This document shows positions 1 to 11,028 of a stretch of 64,000 nt of DNA, piece by piece. The notes under the pieces are model-generated. The model searched no databases. It was not told where the DNA came from and saw nothing but the letters and a program-made list of their open reading frames with translations. This DNA comes from Megalonaias nervosa (lineage: Eukaryota; Mollusca; Bivalvia; Unionida; Unionidae). The stretch spans positions 124,001 to 188,000 of the forward strand of contig JAECUM010096230.1 in the NCBI GenBank assembly GCA_016617855.1. Direction: 5' to 3'. Numbering within the stretch: the stretch's first letter is position 1; each line of letters starts with the position of its first letter. The translations under genes were made by a program, and so were the position numbers.

Positions 1-835
1 TACTTGGAGAATAAAAAGCTTTGTTTCAGAGATATGGTTCATCATGGAGTTCCCAAGTTTGCAGTGAACTTAAAACTCCTGTACTAGTACTGTACTCAGA
101 GATTTCCTTAAAGATGAGAAGTTTCACAATTACTTGCAATGAAATCATGGTATCAATATTTTACTGAAAGAACAATAACAACAACAAAAAAATCGAGTTT
201 CGACAAGGACAGTTGTTTCACAAAATAAAAGTCTCCAATTTTTTAAAGAGTCTTATTCTGTTATGAATCAAGAACAATAAAATGCCGTGACATAATACAC
301 ACTTTTTCATGTACACATGACGGTTGTTAAACTTCTTGTGGTAATGTTATTAATGATCTTTCTGAGGTTGGGCATCTTGGAAATAAAGGTAGTTAGTACA
401 AAAAAAGCAAACAACTTCATTTGAGAAAGCTCTTTCTTGAGAGTTTTATTCCCAACACAATTATAAAATGAACATATAGCTATTAAACAGCACCATTATC
501 CCACCCCCTATTGTGTTTTCTCTATGTTCTTCTTAATTTTTCTGAGATCCCTCTTAATTTATTAGCTCCCTTAGTAATTCATGCCCTCACTTATAGTGCA
601 GTTAATGTTTTCTGACCCTCAGTGTGTGTGAGTTATCGAGAGAGGGTATACTAAGTTTCTCAGCAATTTGGTTCAAATTTAATAAATGTGGATGATACAG
701 CATTCACAAAGTGGATGACACATGGAGCACAGATGAATGGAGACTATTTCTATGTCTCCACACTTTAGCTGCAGGGAACAAAGAAAGTACAACTCTGCAT
801 CTGATGACAGATAATACCTGACTTGCTCTACCTAC
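1..835. other. Intron sequence downstream of exon E11
   Basis: AT-rich unique sequence following the donor of the last exon in the window. I see no further exon, repeat array or recognisable element. The next KIDINS220 exon should lie to the left of the window. Confidence 0.5.
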
Positions 836-1185
836 CCTTAGGAACTGTGCTGGATTGCTGTGCCTGGTGGGGGGTTGGGTAAGTTGCTGTCCCATCCCCA
901 TCTCCTGTACAATGGGAGACATGCCCATCATATACGGCATGAATTGCGGATGAACACCCATGGGTCCGTATGGCATCATGCTAGGATGGTACATGGGCCC
1001 AGTCACTGGCTGCTTCACTGCAGGTGACCTTATATTTCCACGTCTCAGAAAGCCCTGGTCAGTGTCTCGCGTGTTAGTCACATGATTTGGGTTTCCGATG
1101 CTCCCTGGAACAGAGGAGCCTGGATACATGTGATGGTGACCAAGGGACAAATCTGTCTGAAGAATGTTGGAACTGTGCTGCAGTT
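836..1185 (-). CDS. KIDINS220: KIDINS220 exon E11: Met/Pro/Gly-rich region after the KAP domain
   Basis: The exon starts after a pyrimidine-rich acceptor (tttgttttcag) and ends at the donor AGG|GTAGGT. It is 350 nt: it completes a split Glu codon and then codes 116 residues (about 760-876), ending in phase 0. The sequence is rich in Met, Pro, Gly, His and Tyr, with stretches such as MYHPSMMPYGPMG and GMGQQLTQPPTRHS. Vertebrate Kidins220 has a proline-rich, probably disordered segment at this place, directly after the KAP region, where adaptor SH3 domains bind. I see no strict alignment beyond the general composition, so assignment rests on position, frame and splice phase. The reading frame stays open past the donor, but the donor is a good match to consensus. 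Confidence 0.85.
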
Positions 1186-1861
1186 CTGAAAACAAAAAGG
1201 TCAGTGTATTAAAGTAGGTTTATTATATCAATACAAGAAAGTAAATCAAATGGATGATAACTGGACTAATGAGTTAGGACTTAACAGATATGTTGAAAAA
1301 ATCCTGATATTTACCTTCCAGTCTTAAATAAATTATGTTCCGGTGACCTTTATGCCATTGCTGAATGCTACTCCTGTGAAGTAAGTTACGATTTCTGACT
1401 TCCCATGATATGATTCCATGACTAACTGCCCCACCCATGCTGATTGTAATTTCACTGCATAAATAGGCACAAAGTAAAGCATGACTGTAGCATCAGAACA
1501 ATGGGAAGCTACTCCATCTGGTAACTACTAGTATCAGGTGTCTTTTGATCTTTCCCATTTATCCCATTTCATCTCACATGTACAACTCTTGGAAAATACA
1601 TACATGAACACATGCATGAAACATCTCTGAATTTAACATGTGATATTGTTAAACATTTTGTATCCCTTTCAGATGAATTTATGTATTTTATAGTAATGTT
1701 TTTCAAATTCAAGCATTTTTCAACAATAAAATAACTTTTGTAAAATTCAAGGAACAACTCAAATTTTTTCAAGGATTTGGCAAGGTTGCAAGAAGCAAGG
1801 TTATCCAGTGCAAATCAAAGTAGACGGTACCTCCTCTCCCAGACTCTTGTATCCTTCCTAC
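1186..1861. other. Intron E10-E11 (676 nt)
   Basis: Short AT-rich intron with no repeat array and no recognisable element. It is the shortest intron of the gene in this window. Confidence 0.7.
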
Positions 1862-2049
1862 CTCTTATCTGTTTCCTAAGATATGGGTCTAGATTAATTG
1901 TACATGGGAGGAACTTCTTCAGGTCCCCAATGTTCAGAAGGGGCAAGTTGCCGGACTTGCTGGACAGGAATGCTTCCAGCTTCCTTGCATTTCTGTCAAT
2001 CTCCAATAGGGGCTCAATTTCTTTAGACATTGGAATTTTTTCAGCGATT
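1862..2049 (-). CDS. KIDINS220: KIDINS220 exon E10: conserved post-KAP segment
   Basis: This 188-nt exon has acceptor ttattccag and donor AGAG|GTAGGA. The preceding AA plus the first base form a Lys codon. Residues 697-759 include MSKEIEPLLEIDRNARKLE, FLSSKSGNLPL and KKFLPCTINLDPYLRKQ. These match the vertebrate Kidins220 block with EPLLEID, FLSS and FLPCTVNLDP closely, so this is one of the most clearly recognisable parts of the gene. The block closes the C-terminal side of the NTPase module on the cytoplasmic face. The exon keeps phase 2 to phase 1, as its neighbours require. Confidence 0.95.
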
Positions 2050-2339
2050 CTGGAATAAACAAAATTACAAATAAACTGGGAAGAATATTTGATAGTTTTA
2101 AGTTGACAAAAATTTGTTTTTTCAAGATTTGTTCCATATTCTTTAAGTCAAATTTTTCATTTGTTCATATTAATGTCTCTGAAGCAAATATATCTTAAAG
2201 GGGGGATCCATATACATTTTTATATAGAACAAAACTTCCCTAAATTGTTGAGATCAAATAGTTTGACCATTTTTTTTTTGAAGTGGCCAATTTAAAGAAG
2301 TATAATTAGTTTTACAGAGGTTTTTAAAACCAAAATACA

Positions 2340-3215
2340 TATCTAGTCTGTCAAAGAGGCCAAGTTATGATGTCATCAATACAACCTGCAGAGGAATTGA
2401 GTTTGTGTGGGGCTGCAATGCATACACCGTAGAGGAGGTCTAGTTGCACCACATGGGCTGTTATGTGGCTACACTGCACAATGAGGCACAGTTACCACAT
2501 GGGCTTCTCAAAGAGGAGGGTTAACAGATGGACTGATATGTGGCTAGTATTTACTATTTCTGATATGTGGCTAGTATTTACTATTTCTGTTGACAATCTG
2601 CAGAGAAGGCTGAGTTACAGTTGTGTTATGATGACTGTTTCATTGGCAATCCAAAGAGAAGACCAAGTTACAGATGTGCTATGAAGACAGTTTTGTTGGC
2701 AATCTGCAGAGAAAGTCGAGTTACAGTTGTGTTATGATGACTATTTTATTGGCAATCAACAGAGAAGACCAAGTTACAGATGAGCTATGATGACATTTTT
2801 GTTGGCAATCTACAGAGAAGGCCCAGTTACAATTGTGTTATGATGACTATTTTATTGGCAATCAACAGAGAAGACCAAGTTACAGATTTGCTATGATGAT
2901 ATTTTTGTTGGCAATCTACAGAGAAGGCCAAGTTACAGTTGTGTTATGATGACTGTTTTATTGGCAATCAACAGGGAAGGTCAAGTTACAGGTGTGTTAT
3001 GATGACTGTTCTATTGGCAATCTGCAGAGAAGGTAGAGTTACTGTTGTGTTATGATGACTTTTCTATGGGCAATCTGCAGAGAAGGCAGAGTTACTAATG
3101 TGTTATGGTGACTGTTCTATAGGCAATCTGTAGAGAAGGCCAAGTTACAGATGTGCTCTTTTTGTGGCCTGAGTCGGTGGAGAAGGCTGAGTTACTGATG
3201 GGCTGTTATAGGAAA
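2340..3215. repeat. Minisatellite, 53-bp unit
   Basis: Imperfect tandem copies of a 53-bp unit containing TTGGCAATCTACAGAGAAGG and GTTACAGNTGTGTTATGATGA. The spacing of the GTTAC core is 53 bp at 2614, 2667 and 2720. Copies at the left end (about 2340-2560) are strongly degenerate. It lies in the intron between E9 and E10. Confidence 0.85.
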
Positions 3216-4900
3216 GTTTCACAGAATAAGCAATTAAACAAAAAAATTCTAAAGCATTATATTTATCATTCTTTGTAGTTTCTCATTCATTATGCTTCTA
3301 TAATTCACTTTAACATTCACTGTATCTATCATTCACTGTATTTCTATCAGACACTGTATTTTCTATTCACTGTACTTACTTTTAATCAACTGACATACTA
3401 TCAAGAATTTAAATTCAGAATTTGCATCAAACAAAATCAAACCAATTCAAAACTTGTCCACTGAAATATAAAGACTCAATTTTCAGCATCGGCTAAAAAA
3501 ACATTAATGAAAAGGAAACATTTATCTGCTGAAGTAAACTCGACATTGAAGTCCTTATCAGCCTACATGCATGTAGTCTATACTGCACTTTATGGGAAGC
3601 TGTTTTTAAAGGAATAATAACATTAATTAGCAATAGATATAAACAAATATATTCACTTAAAACACGTTTATACAGCTGAATAATAATCTATATTGGCAAT
3701 CAAGTCAACATCACAATCAAGTTGCTGCCATGTGTTGAAGGAAACAACCAGATACTATCAAACAGAGCTGGGTACCATGAACAGTGTTGTACCATGGTAC
3801 ACCACAGTATTTCTGAACACACCACAATATGTATCACGTACTACCACAATTATATTAGGCACCAACAATTTTATGTTCTGAGACAGGGGCCTAACACTTT
3901 TTTAATAAACTGATTCCATCTGTAAATAGCTGTAAAAAATATCTTGCGCTGATTTATAGCAAAATAACAGCATATTATATCCATTACATCATCTGACAAA
4001 AATAACAGCATATCATATCCATTACATCATCTGACAAAAATAATCATCTTGAGATAAAAGACAATAAAATATCTCAGCTCAAAAAGAAAATTGCAGCCCC
4101 CCCATTATGTAATAGAAGACAAATTTGCTATCTGTATGTTAAAAGTTGTACAAGATGTAATCTAAAAACTGTAACTAAAGTGGGATGATTAAGTTTACAC
4201 TATGGCTGACACTCCGTGAAAGACATTGTGCTGACCTAGAGTTCTTGGTGATAAAAAATAGGAAGTGTTGACAATGAAGCCTGCAATTTACTAGCTACAC
4301 TATAGAAAGGGAAACCTTGAGTGGGCTGCCAATATTCAGGCAAGGTATTTATCAGTGAGAGCCAGTAAACATCCAATAAACATAAAACACACTCAATATA
4401 TAAGAAATATTTAGTGGACTTAGAAATTGTGTAAAGTCAAGCAGAAAACATGTGTTCTCCTGAATAGATGATTCACAGTCTTACAAAGGGAGCATGTACT
4501 TAACACATTAATATATTCCAGTAGATAACTATTTTTTTCTAAATCCAAAATTTGTCCAAAAGTTGTAATTGGCCCAAATATCTTTCAAAACATCCCATTT
4601 GGCCACATGTTTCTATACATACCACATGTCAAACATGTGATTAAATCATCACTGTGATATTTAAAATTAATCTTTGAGAAATACAACTATTTTGACAAAA
4701 AAATAAAAAAATAATAATAATAATAATTTTTTTAATTATTTTGTCATGAAAAAGGAAAATTTTGTTAATATCATTAAATAGGCCAGAACATCACTCGGCC
4801 ATTTCTGTCTGATTGTGAAATAACCCAGGAAGCAGCTGTAGAAATACACATTAATTTCATGTGTTTCGTGATTTGCCTCTGGCAGAATACATAAATTACA
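3216..4900. other. Unique AT-rich intron sequence
   Basis: No array or recognisable element apart from a short ATA/TAA microsatellite and A-run near 4698-4735 and a 38-bp direct repeat (aaaataacagcatat...) near 3960-4035. Small open frames here show no family resemblance. Confidence 0.5.
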
Positions 4901-4943
4901 GTGGCAAAAGCCCAGAGTATTCCAACTGATTGCTGCTGCCATA

Positions 4944-5129
4944 TTGTTCAATATGAACAAAAGTGTTCAGAATATAGTTCTAAATAGCAACGAATTAGAT
5001 CCGATGCTTCTCATCTTGATGGAAAAGGCAGAGGATGTTCAAATTGATGATGAAATTTGCAACAAGATTTATTCAGAAATTTCCAAACAGTCTTTACTAA
5101 TGGAAACTAATGAACTACCAGTTCAGTGA
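4944..5129 (+). CDS. Small plus-strand open frame of unknown origin
   Basis: A 61-codon ATG-to-TGA frame antisense to the KIDINS220 intron. Its composition is protein-like (Glu, Asp, Lys, Leu, Ile; for example MEKAEDVQIDDEICNKIY), is not repetitive and has no low-complexity run. I do not recognise a family, and there is no visible promoter or splice partner. It could be a remnant of a mobile element, an exon of an antisense transcript, or chance. Kept at low confidence. Confidence 0.2.
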   Translation: MFNMNKSVQNIVLNSNELDPMLLILMEKAEDVQIDDEICNKIYSEISKQSLLMETNELPVQ

Positions 5130-5357
5130 AAAAGTATCATAGTATGTACCACTGGAAAAAATTACTGCGGTGAGCCGGTATATTGGTAATACTGTGAAAC
5201 TCTACTATCCTGGCAGGTAAAGCTGGTTTAAAGTTACTTTGTGCACCCAAGTTGTTTCCAAATATGTATTTCTCGTCTAATCTCACTAAAGCATATAATA
5301 AAAAACATGGCATGAATAGGACCTGAAGATCAAGGGCACCTAAATATAAAAACATAC

Positions 5358-5520
5358 TTATTGTAGATCTCCTTAAGGGTTGTACTGGAATCCAAATTGT
5401 CATTCTCCTCAAAGAATAAAATGATCCAGGACACACGGTATGGCCACTGCTCGACAACATTTATCCAGGATGCCAGCCGGTACCAGTTGAACTCAATGTT
5501 GTATGCTCGCAACAGACGAC
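5358..5520 (-). CDS. KIDINS220: KIDINS220 exon E9: C-terminal part of the KAP NTPase region
   Basis: This 163-nt exon has acceptor ccttttag and donor AATAA|GTATGT. Residues 643-696 read [20 protein letters not shown] and [19 protein letters not shown], followed by TLKEIYNK. The blocks RLASWINxxEQWPYRxSW and the run ending in IY are hallmark sequences of Kidins220/ARMS and the KAP family. The exon completes a Gly codon from E8 and hands two bases (AA) to E10. The track-independent test is that E8-E9-E10 read through without a gap relative to the vertebrate protein. Confidence 0.97.
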
Positions 5521-5729
5521 CTAAAAGGGACCCCAACAGCACTGAAATTATCTCAAAAAAATATGTCAACCAAAGGCCTAACTTAGACAAAAGCAAAAAT
5601 TCCCAATATATCAAAGGATGTGGAAAAATATGTGACACTTTTAGGTCCTTTCAAACATGTATCTTCATCACAGTCATGCTGTCTAAAATAAAACAAGGAT
5701 AGGGCCTGCATGTCAAGCCCATGATCAAT

Positions 5730-6260
5730 GCATTACTGTAAAATAGGTTACACTGACCCTAAAGTAATAATGGGAGCATAAACATGTTGTTGAATAAATT
5801 ATCTTGGTTTCAAAATGATTCCTCCAACATTCTGAACAAAATCCATCATTGGGTTCAGGAGATACTAGCAAATGAAAAACTTAAACGATAAACTTAAAAA
5901 AATTTCTAATACTGACATTGTCCTGAAGGTCAAAGGAACATATAGAATGAATGGTCTTAGATTGATAATGATTCCTGCCTAGTATGATGGAAGTCCACAG
6001 ATTTAGGAAATACATTGCTAATGAAAAACTTTAACATAGACCTAAAATTGTGGATGGCAATAACTCGGCTGACAGTGGCAGAGAAAAGACCGTTATGTCT
6101 CCCTAAAGTAGCCTTGACAACAAGCAGGAGTTTTTTTGCTCCCATCACCTATCAAAACTATTGCAGCCATAGGATGACCTACTTAAAAATTTTCGTGGCC
6201 ATTTCAGATTTAGGTCACCAAACTCAAATAATCTGGTCTCCTTGGACCGTGAAAGAAGAA
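5730..6260. repeat. Dispersed repeat, copy 1 of a family also at 7631-7735
   Basis: About 100 bp at 5977-6080 is nearly identical to 7631-7727, sharing TTAGGAAATACATTGCTAAT and ACCTAAAATTGTGGATGGCA. A weaker copy of the same motif lies at about 5850-5905. This kind of sequence (small periodic blocks with GCTGACAGTGGCA) resembles repeats I recall from bivalve introns. No coding capacity or TSD could be defined. Confidence 0.55.
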
Positions 6261-6439
6261 ATCAATTTAGTTGGCAATAAATAATAAATGATAACAAGTG
6301 AAGGTTCCAGGTTAGGGCAAATTAAAAAGTATAAAAAAACACAAAGTAACTTTTAACAGTATAACTAGATATGTCTGACAGAAACATCAACAGTCACCAT
6401 TTGCTTCAAACTCAGACCAGTTATTAAAATTACATCTGG

Positions 6440-6830
6440 AGTTTACTAAAGCATTTCTCTACATACTGCCTGGCCTGACATTCGCTGATAAAACATATAT
6501 GTACTGCCGAACCTGATATTCATTGATAAAACATCTCTCTATATACTGTCTGGCCTGACATTCACTGATAAAACATCTCTTTACATACTGGCTGGCATGA
6601 TATTCACTGATAAAACATCTCTCTACATACTGGCTGGCCTGACATTCACTGATAAAACATCTCTCTACATACTGGCTGGCCTGACATTCACTGATAAAAC
6701 ATCTCTCTCTATACTGGCTGGCCTGACATTCACTGATAAAACATCTCTCAATACTGGCTGGCCTGACATTCACTGATAAAACATATCTCTACATACTGGC
6801 TGGCCTGACATTCACTGATACAATCTTGCT
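6440..6830. repeat. Minisatellite, 42-bp unit
   Basis: About nine tandem copies of a 42-bp unit containing TACTGGCTGGCCTGACATTC and ACTGATAAAACATCTCT. Because 42 is a multiple of 3, an artefactual repetitive open frame (ECQASQYVERCFIS repeated) is seen on the minus strand. Confidence 0.9.
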
Positions 6831-7759
6831 TTTCTTCCTATCAATATAAGTCTTAGCTAAGGGTGAAATGATAAACATATTCTGTGTATCAATACGATGC
6901 ATGATACAGAGCCTATGAGATGATACATTAAAGATACACACCAACCTGATGGTCTTTTATCATCTGAAGGTCTGTCATTGGTAGGGTGGTGCCGTTTTAC
7001 ATGTATTAACATATTTACAGACAGACAAGACTTGTCATCTGTTCATGTGCCATTCTCATCCTTGACAAGATAAACAAAAAGATATTCCAATAGTCTACTT
7101 CTTAGTTGTCAGTGATTTTAACCTTTTTGGCCATTTAAGGCTGCTTCATTTGATAAGATGCAGGACTCAACTTGATCACCACAGCCATTTGTTTGGCACT
7201 GCATGAATGCTTTAAAAACATCTTATTTCATGTATTCACATAAATTTGGAAGGCATTATGATCTTTTCTTCAAAACAGAAGAAATAGTGCAATTAACTTG
7301 TGCAAGTCTGAGTGTGGAAGCGGAGATGACTAACAACCAATTCCATATGATGCTTACTGCATATGCAAAACAACCGTCACAACCATAGGCACTCATTTCT
7401 GTTAGTGAAAAAGGAAATTACTGACAGCTCCAACTTGCCTTCCAGAAATGAACACGGTGACTATAACTCGTGTGGTTTGGGATATGCTCCCATGCCAATT
7501 CTGTGCTAATTTTGTTTCATCCCATCAGCATGGTCAGTGCTGATTTCATTTGTTAGTATAAATAAAGACATTCCAAACTTGTTCCCTATGTATGACTTAC
7601 ATACTTGACAGACCATTTAACAGTCACTAGCATGATGGAAATCCATGGGTTTAGGAAATACATTGCTAATGAAAAACTTTAACCTAGACCTAAAATTGTG
7701 GATGGCAATAACTTGGCTGACAGTGGCACATGATAGTATGTTTAACCATTTATTGTTAC
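6831..7759. other. Intron E8-E9, right part
   Basis: Mostly unique sequence, ending with the second copy (7631-7735) of the dispersed repeat also present at 5977-6080. That copy begins only 25 nt beyond the donor of exon E8. No other feature seen. Confidence 0.5.
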
Positions 7760-7970
7760 CTGTAACAGCCACAATGTTCATAAGACGTCGCACGCTCTTT
7801 GGATTTATATCACTGAAATAGTCATTCTTGGTCAGAGCATGACTCAGGTCAAATGATGAGGTTGGCGCTGCAATGCTGTCTAGACGAGGCTTTCGCTTAT
7901 GGTAGGACTTTTTTGAAAAGCTCTCAGTCAGAGAGAACCCAGATATCGCAGATACAGTAGAATCTTGGTG
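7760..7970 (-). CDS. KIDINS220: KIDINS220 exon E8: juxta-KAP segment
   Basis: This 211-nt exon has acceptor aatatttcag and donor TTACAG|GTAACA. Residues 573-642 start with HQDSTVSAISGFSLTE, a variable Ser/Lys-rich stretch. They continue with SSFDLSHALTKNDYFSDINP and SVRRLMNIVAVTG. The second half aligns with the conserved vertebrate block SFDLTKL...[22 protein letters not shown]. The first half is poorly conserved, as in other Kidins220 proteins, where the corresponding exons are longer and alternatively spliced. The exon starts in phase 0, as E7 requires, and ends with one base of a Gly codon. Confidence 0.96.
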
Positions 7971-8712
7971 CTGAAATATTATCATACAAAATGCAAGATA
8001 CAAAAATGGTATTGAAGCTGCTCCAAGTTATGCAATTCTGTAAGAAAACAAAAATCCAAGAAACAACAAAACAGTAAGAATAATGACTTCTATATAAAAA
8101 TGTCATCTGCTGTTATTTTCTTAACTTCTAAAAGCATGTTACATATTATGAACGTTGTTAAACGCAGGAAAGTAAATATAACTTTTAAGTCTGTATAATA
8201 GTTGAGAACATTTAGACAAATGTTTTGTGGCAGCACTTTGCTGATTTTCAATTAAAAACCCAAGAATAACTTTACCGATGCACTGCCTAACCACAGCTCT
8301 TCAGCAAAACTTATTTTAGCTACTCTTCCTACTTTCCACTCCTGCAACGTTGCCCACCAAAAAGGGGTAGGAACAAAATCATAGGACTGTTTGCCTAATC
8401 TACAAAACACCCATATTCACACCATGGAGTTCAATTACTTTCTTCCATGTTGTGTGTTTTTGAGTAAAATATGTTTCTTTGATAATACTTACCAGATTAT
8501 AATACAGTAGTATATCCACTACCTTGCAAATCCAACCTTCCAAAGTCATGCAAGATGTCTCCCATGTTCCTTGTTTTAGCTAAGTATGTACTAAATCTTG
8601 TCTGCTTACTAAGGTAAGGCAGGTGAGAATGGCTTCCCCTTGGATAGAGAGCTTGATGTATAATTCCATCATTCATCAGTCACCAATGGAGTACATGTGC
8701 ACTCTTTTTCAG

Positions 8713-8759
8713 GGACGCAACTGTAAGGAGAGCTTGGTTGTGCTCATATGAAGCCCCAG
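8713..8759 (+). other. Possible exon on the plus strand
   Basis: A 47-bp segment bounded by a strong acceptor (cactctttttcag) and a consensus donor (CCCCAG|GTAAGTATT) on the strand opposite to KIDINS220. No partner exons or protein similarity were found. It may belong to an antisense non-coding transcript or be chance. Confidence 0.2.
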
Positions 8760-9525
8760 GTAAGTATTATCTAAGAGATATATTTACTCCAATGACCTCA
8801 GATAGGTTACCTGATTATTGTAAGTTCAGAGAATTGGTGAGAGGTGGAGTTGGGGATGTAAAGCTGCTTCAAATTTCATGTCAAATACTGGATAGAATAA
8901 GTACATGGTAAATGGATGCAATTTACAGAACACCATTTTTGCTTCAAATTTCATGCTGAAGTAAAGTAACCTAATTTTTATAATTTGTCGGAGTGATCTG
9001 ACCTGTGTATCAGTCCCACATGGTTAAATTTAACCCTTTGGAATGTAAGGTCTTCAAGCAAAAGCTGACCTCCACCCTATAGCTTGAATGATGTTACCAA
9101 GGGAACAGCTGATGCCATTTACTGAAATGGTTATCAGCATTATTGGTAAATCATCATGATGAATCAGGATTTGTACCGAAATCGTTATCAGCATTATTGG
9201 TAAATCATCAAGATCAGGATTTGTACTGAAATTATTATCAGCATTATTGGTAAATCAGCCTAATGAATAATGTTTTCTAATGTGCTCTACAACCAATTCT
9301 CATCAACTGTTTCTTTTTCCTAGAATGGCCACATCTGATGTGACAATCATTTCCTAGCATTGCCACATTTAATGTGACAGTCATTTCCTAGAATAGCCAC
9401 ATTTGATTTGACAATCATAGATATATACTTTAAGAAAAGAACAGAAAAATTACACAAAATGATTCTCTTTAGCAAAGATGTAGATTTATGTAATTTAATT
9501 AGAACATGGCAGCCACATGTCAGTT

Positions 9526-9598
9526 TGTTTACACATTTACCAATTTTGTAAATGTTTACATGCTGTAAAGTAAACCAAGCTGTTTACACATGTAAACA
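9526..9598. promoter_or_regulatory. Cluster of forkhead-type motifs
   Basis: Five TGTTTAC/GTAAACM matches in 73 bp: TGTTTAC at 9526, 9553 and 9581, GTAAACC at 9570 and GTAAACA at 9592. The last two form the near-palindrome TGTTTACACATGTAAACA. TGTTTAC is the core bound by FOX proteins. Function is inferred from motif density only. Confidence 0.25.
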
Positions 9599-10762
9599 TT
9601 GCAACCTTGCTACCCTTAAGTAACTGCAGTTATCTAGTTCCAATTCTGAAAGATAAGAATTGCTACTTTTACATGTACATGTTTCAAGTTAGGACAAACA
9701 GATTTTTGGCAGGAACAAGTATTATTAACAGCTCTGTTGAGAAAATTCAGTACACAGCATTTCATTAAACTGTCCTATCTTAATTGTTTTTAAAATCTAA
9801 TGTGACAAACGACTGGTGCAGTAAGTAGAAGTGCAAAACACACAAAAGGTTATTTATTCTTAAACATTAAAAACAAATTAGCCTTAATAAGTTGATAACA
9901 TATGTTAAAAATTAAATACACTTCATCTGTGTCCATATTCATTGACTGTATTTGTTGCTATAGGTGATTGGATGACTCTGGATTGACTGATTCCTTCAGG
10001 ACAGTGAGTCCACTAGGCCACTGGGTCTGCCTGGATATGGGGGATTTGAATGTGGATTTGTTAATGATGACACCACCCATGAAATTCCTGAATCCAAACC
10101 AAAAGGCTGGTCTGGGGAATCTGTTTCCACTTCAGACATGCTGACTTTTATGGTAATCAAAGTGGGACTGTTGGCCATTTAAAGTGGGTGACTGGATTTG
10201 TAAAGTGGTATTTATATCACATGCATGCCCCCAACCATTATAATCTATTAATGACATCATTTTTTTAAAAAGTTTTTATTTTTTTATTTTTTAGAAAACA
10301 ATAACCTTATTATATAAGTTTAAATAATCATCTCTTGCTGAAAATAATGTGGTAAGTATGGGTGCCATTTTATCATAGTCATATGAGTGGAATTCTTGCA
10401 GTGCTCTTCATCATTTTCCGTCCATTAAATATTCCAAAGTAGGAATTGCAAACTACAGAAAATGCATATTGGTCACCATTTTTACTTTGTTATATTCCAA
10501 CATTGCATTGTCCAAGCAGAATTAAATTTACACATATCTTTTTCTTTCCATCCAGTTGACAGAGTTTTGAACAGGTACCCCGGTACACAGGTGCCCACCT
10601 GTTGATAATAACAATGGTAATAAAATAAGATAACAGGTACCTGTTTACTGTATACAAGTTTTCTTACAGCACACATGGCCCCAAACAGCCCTTGGTTTGT
10701 AAAGGCAGTGCTCACTCTGTTTGCAAGCTGACCATCCTTTTGATGGAGCAGCAAATATAATA

Positions 10763-11017
10763 GGGGCCCCGAGTGGCCAAGTGGTCTAAAGCGTTCTCTG
10801 TTACGGATCACTGCCATCTCACCTCTGTCTGCGTGGGTTCGAGTCTCGGATTCGGCGAATGTGGATATGTGAGAGAGCTTGCCAGTAGCTTCTCGTGGGT
10901 CAGTGGTTCTTTCCGGGGATTTCCCGGTTTCTTCCTCCACCATTAATACTGGCCGCCATGTATAGCCTATAGTCTGCTGAAAAATGTCGTTAAGCCCTAC
11001 AACAACAACAACAACAT
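10763..11017 (+). mobile_element. tRNA-derived SINE (family 1), intact copy with 11-bp target-site duplication
   Basis: The head resembles a tRNA gene, with an A box (GTGGCCAAGTGGTCT) and a B box (GGTTCGAGTC). A conserved body follows (GAGAGAGCTTGCCAGTAGCT, then CCACCATTAATACTGGCCGC), and the tail is (AAC)n. The perfect direct repeat CAAATATAATA flanks it at 10752-10762 and 11018-11028. Two more intact copies (minus strand) are at 43404 and 61435, and a decayed one is at 15048. The architecture is that of metazoan tRNA SINEs; the body may belong to the mollusc Meta-type domain (inference). Confidence 0.9.
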
Positions 11018-11028
11018 CAAATATAATA

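Larger units (their letters stand above)
7971..10750. other. Intron E7-E8, left part: unique sequence with small repeats
   Basis: Mostly unique. It contains a possible plus-strand exon at 8713-8759 and three 50-bp repeats at about 9115-9260 (TATCAGCATTATTGGTAAAT). It also has three 32-bp repeats at about 9325-9410 (CCTAGAATNGCCACAT) and a cluster of forkhead-like motifs at 9526-9598. No gene is supported. Confidence 0.5.

Noticed and set aside
10763..10860. Possible functional tRNA genes at SINE heads (also 43560-43643, 60640-60713, 61600-61689)
   Set aside because: A and B boxes are present, but the cloverleaf is decayed and each is followed by a SINE body and tail with target-site duplication.
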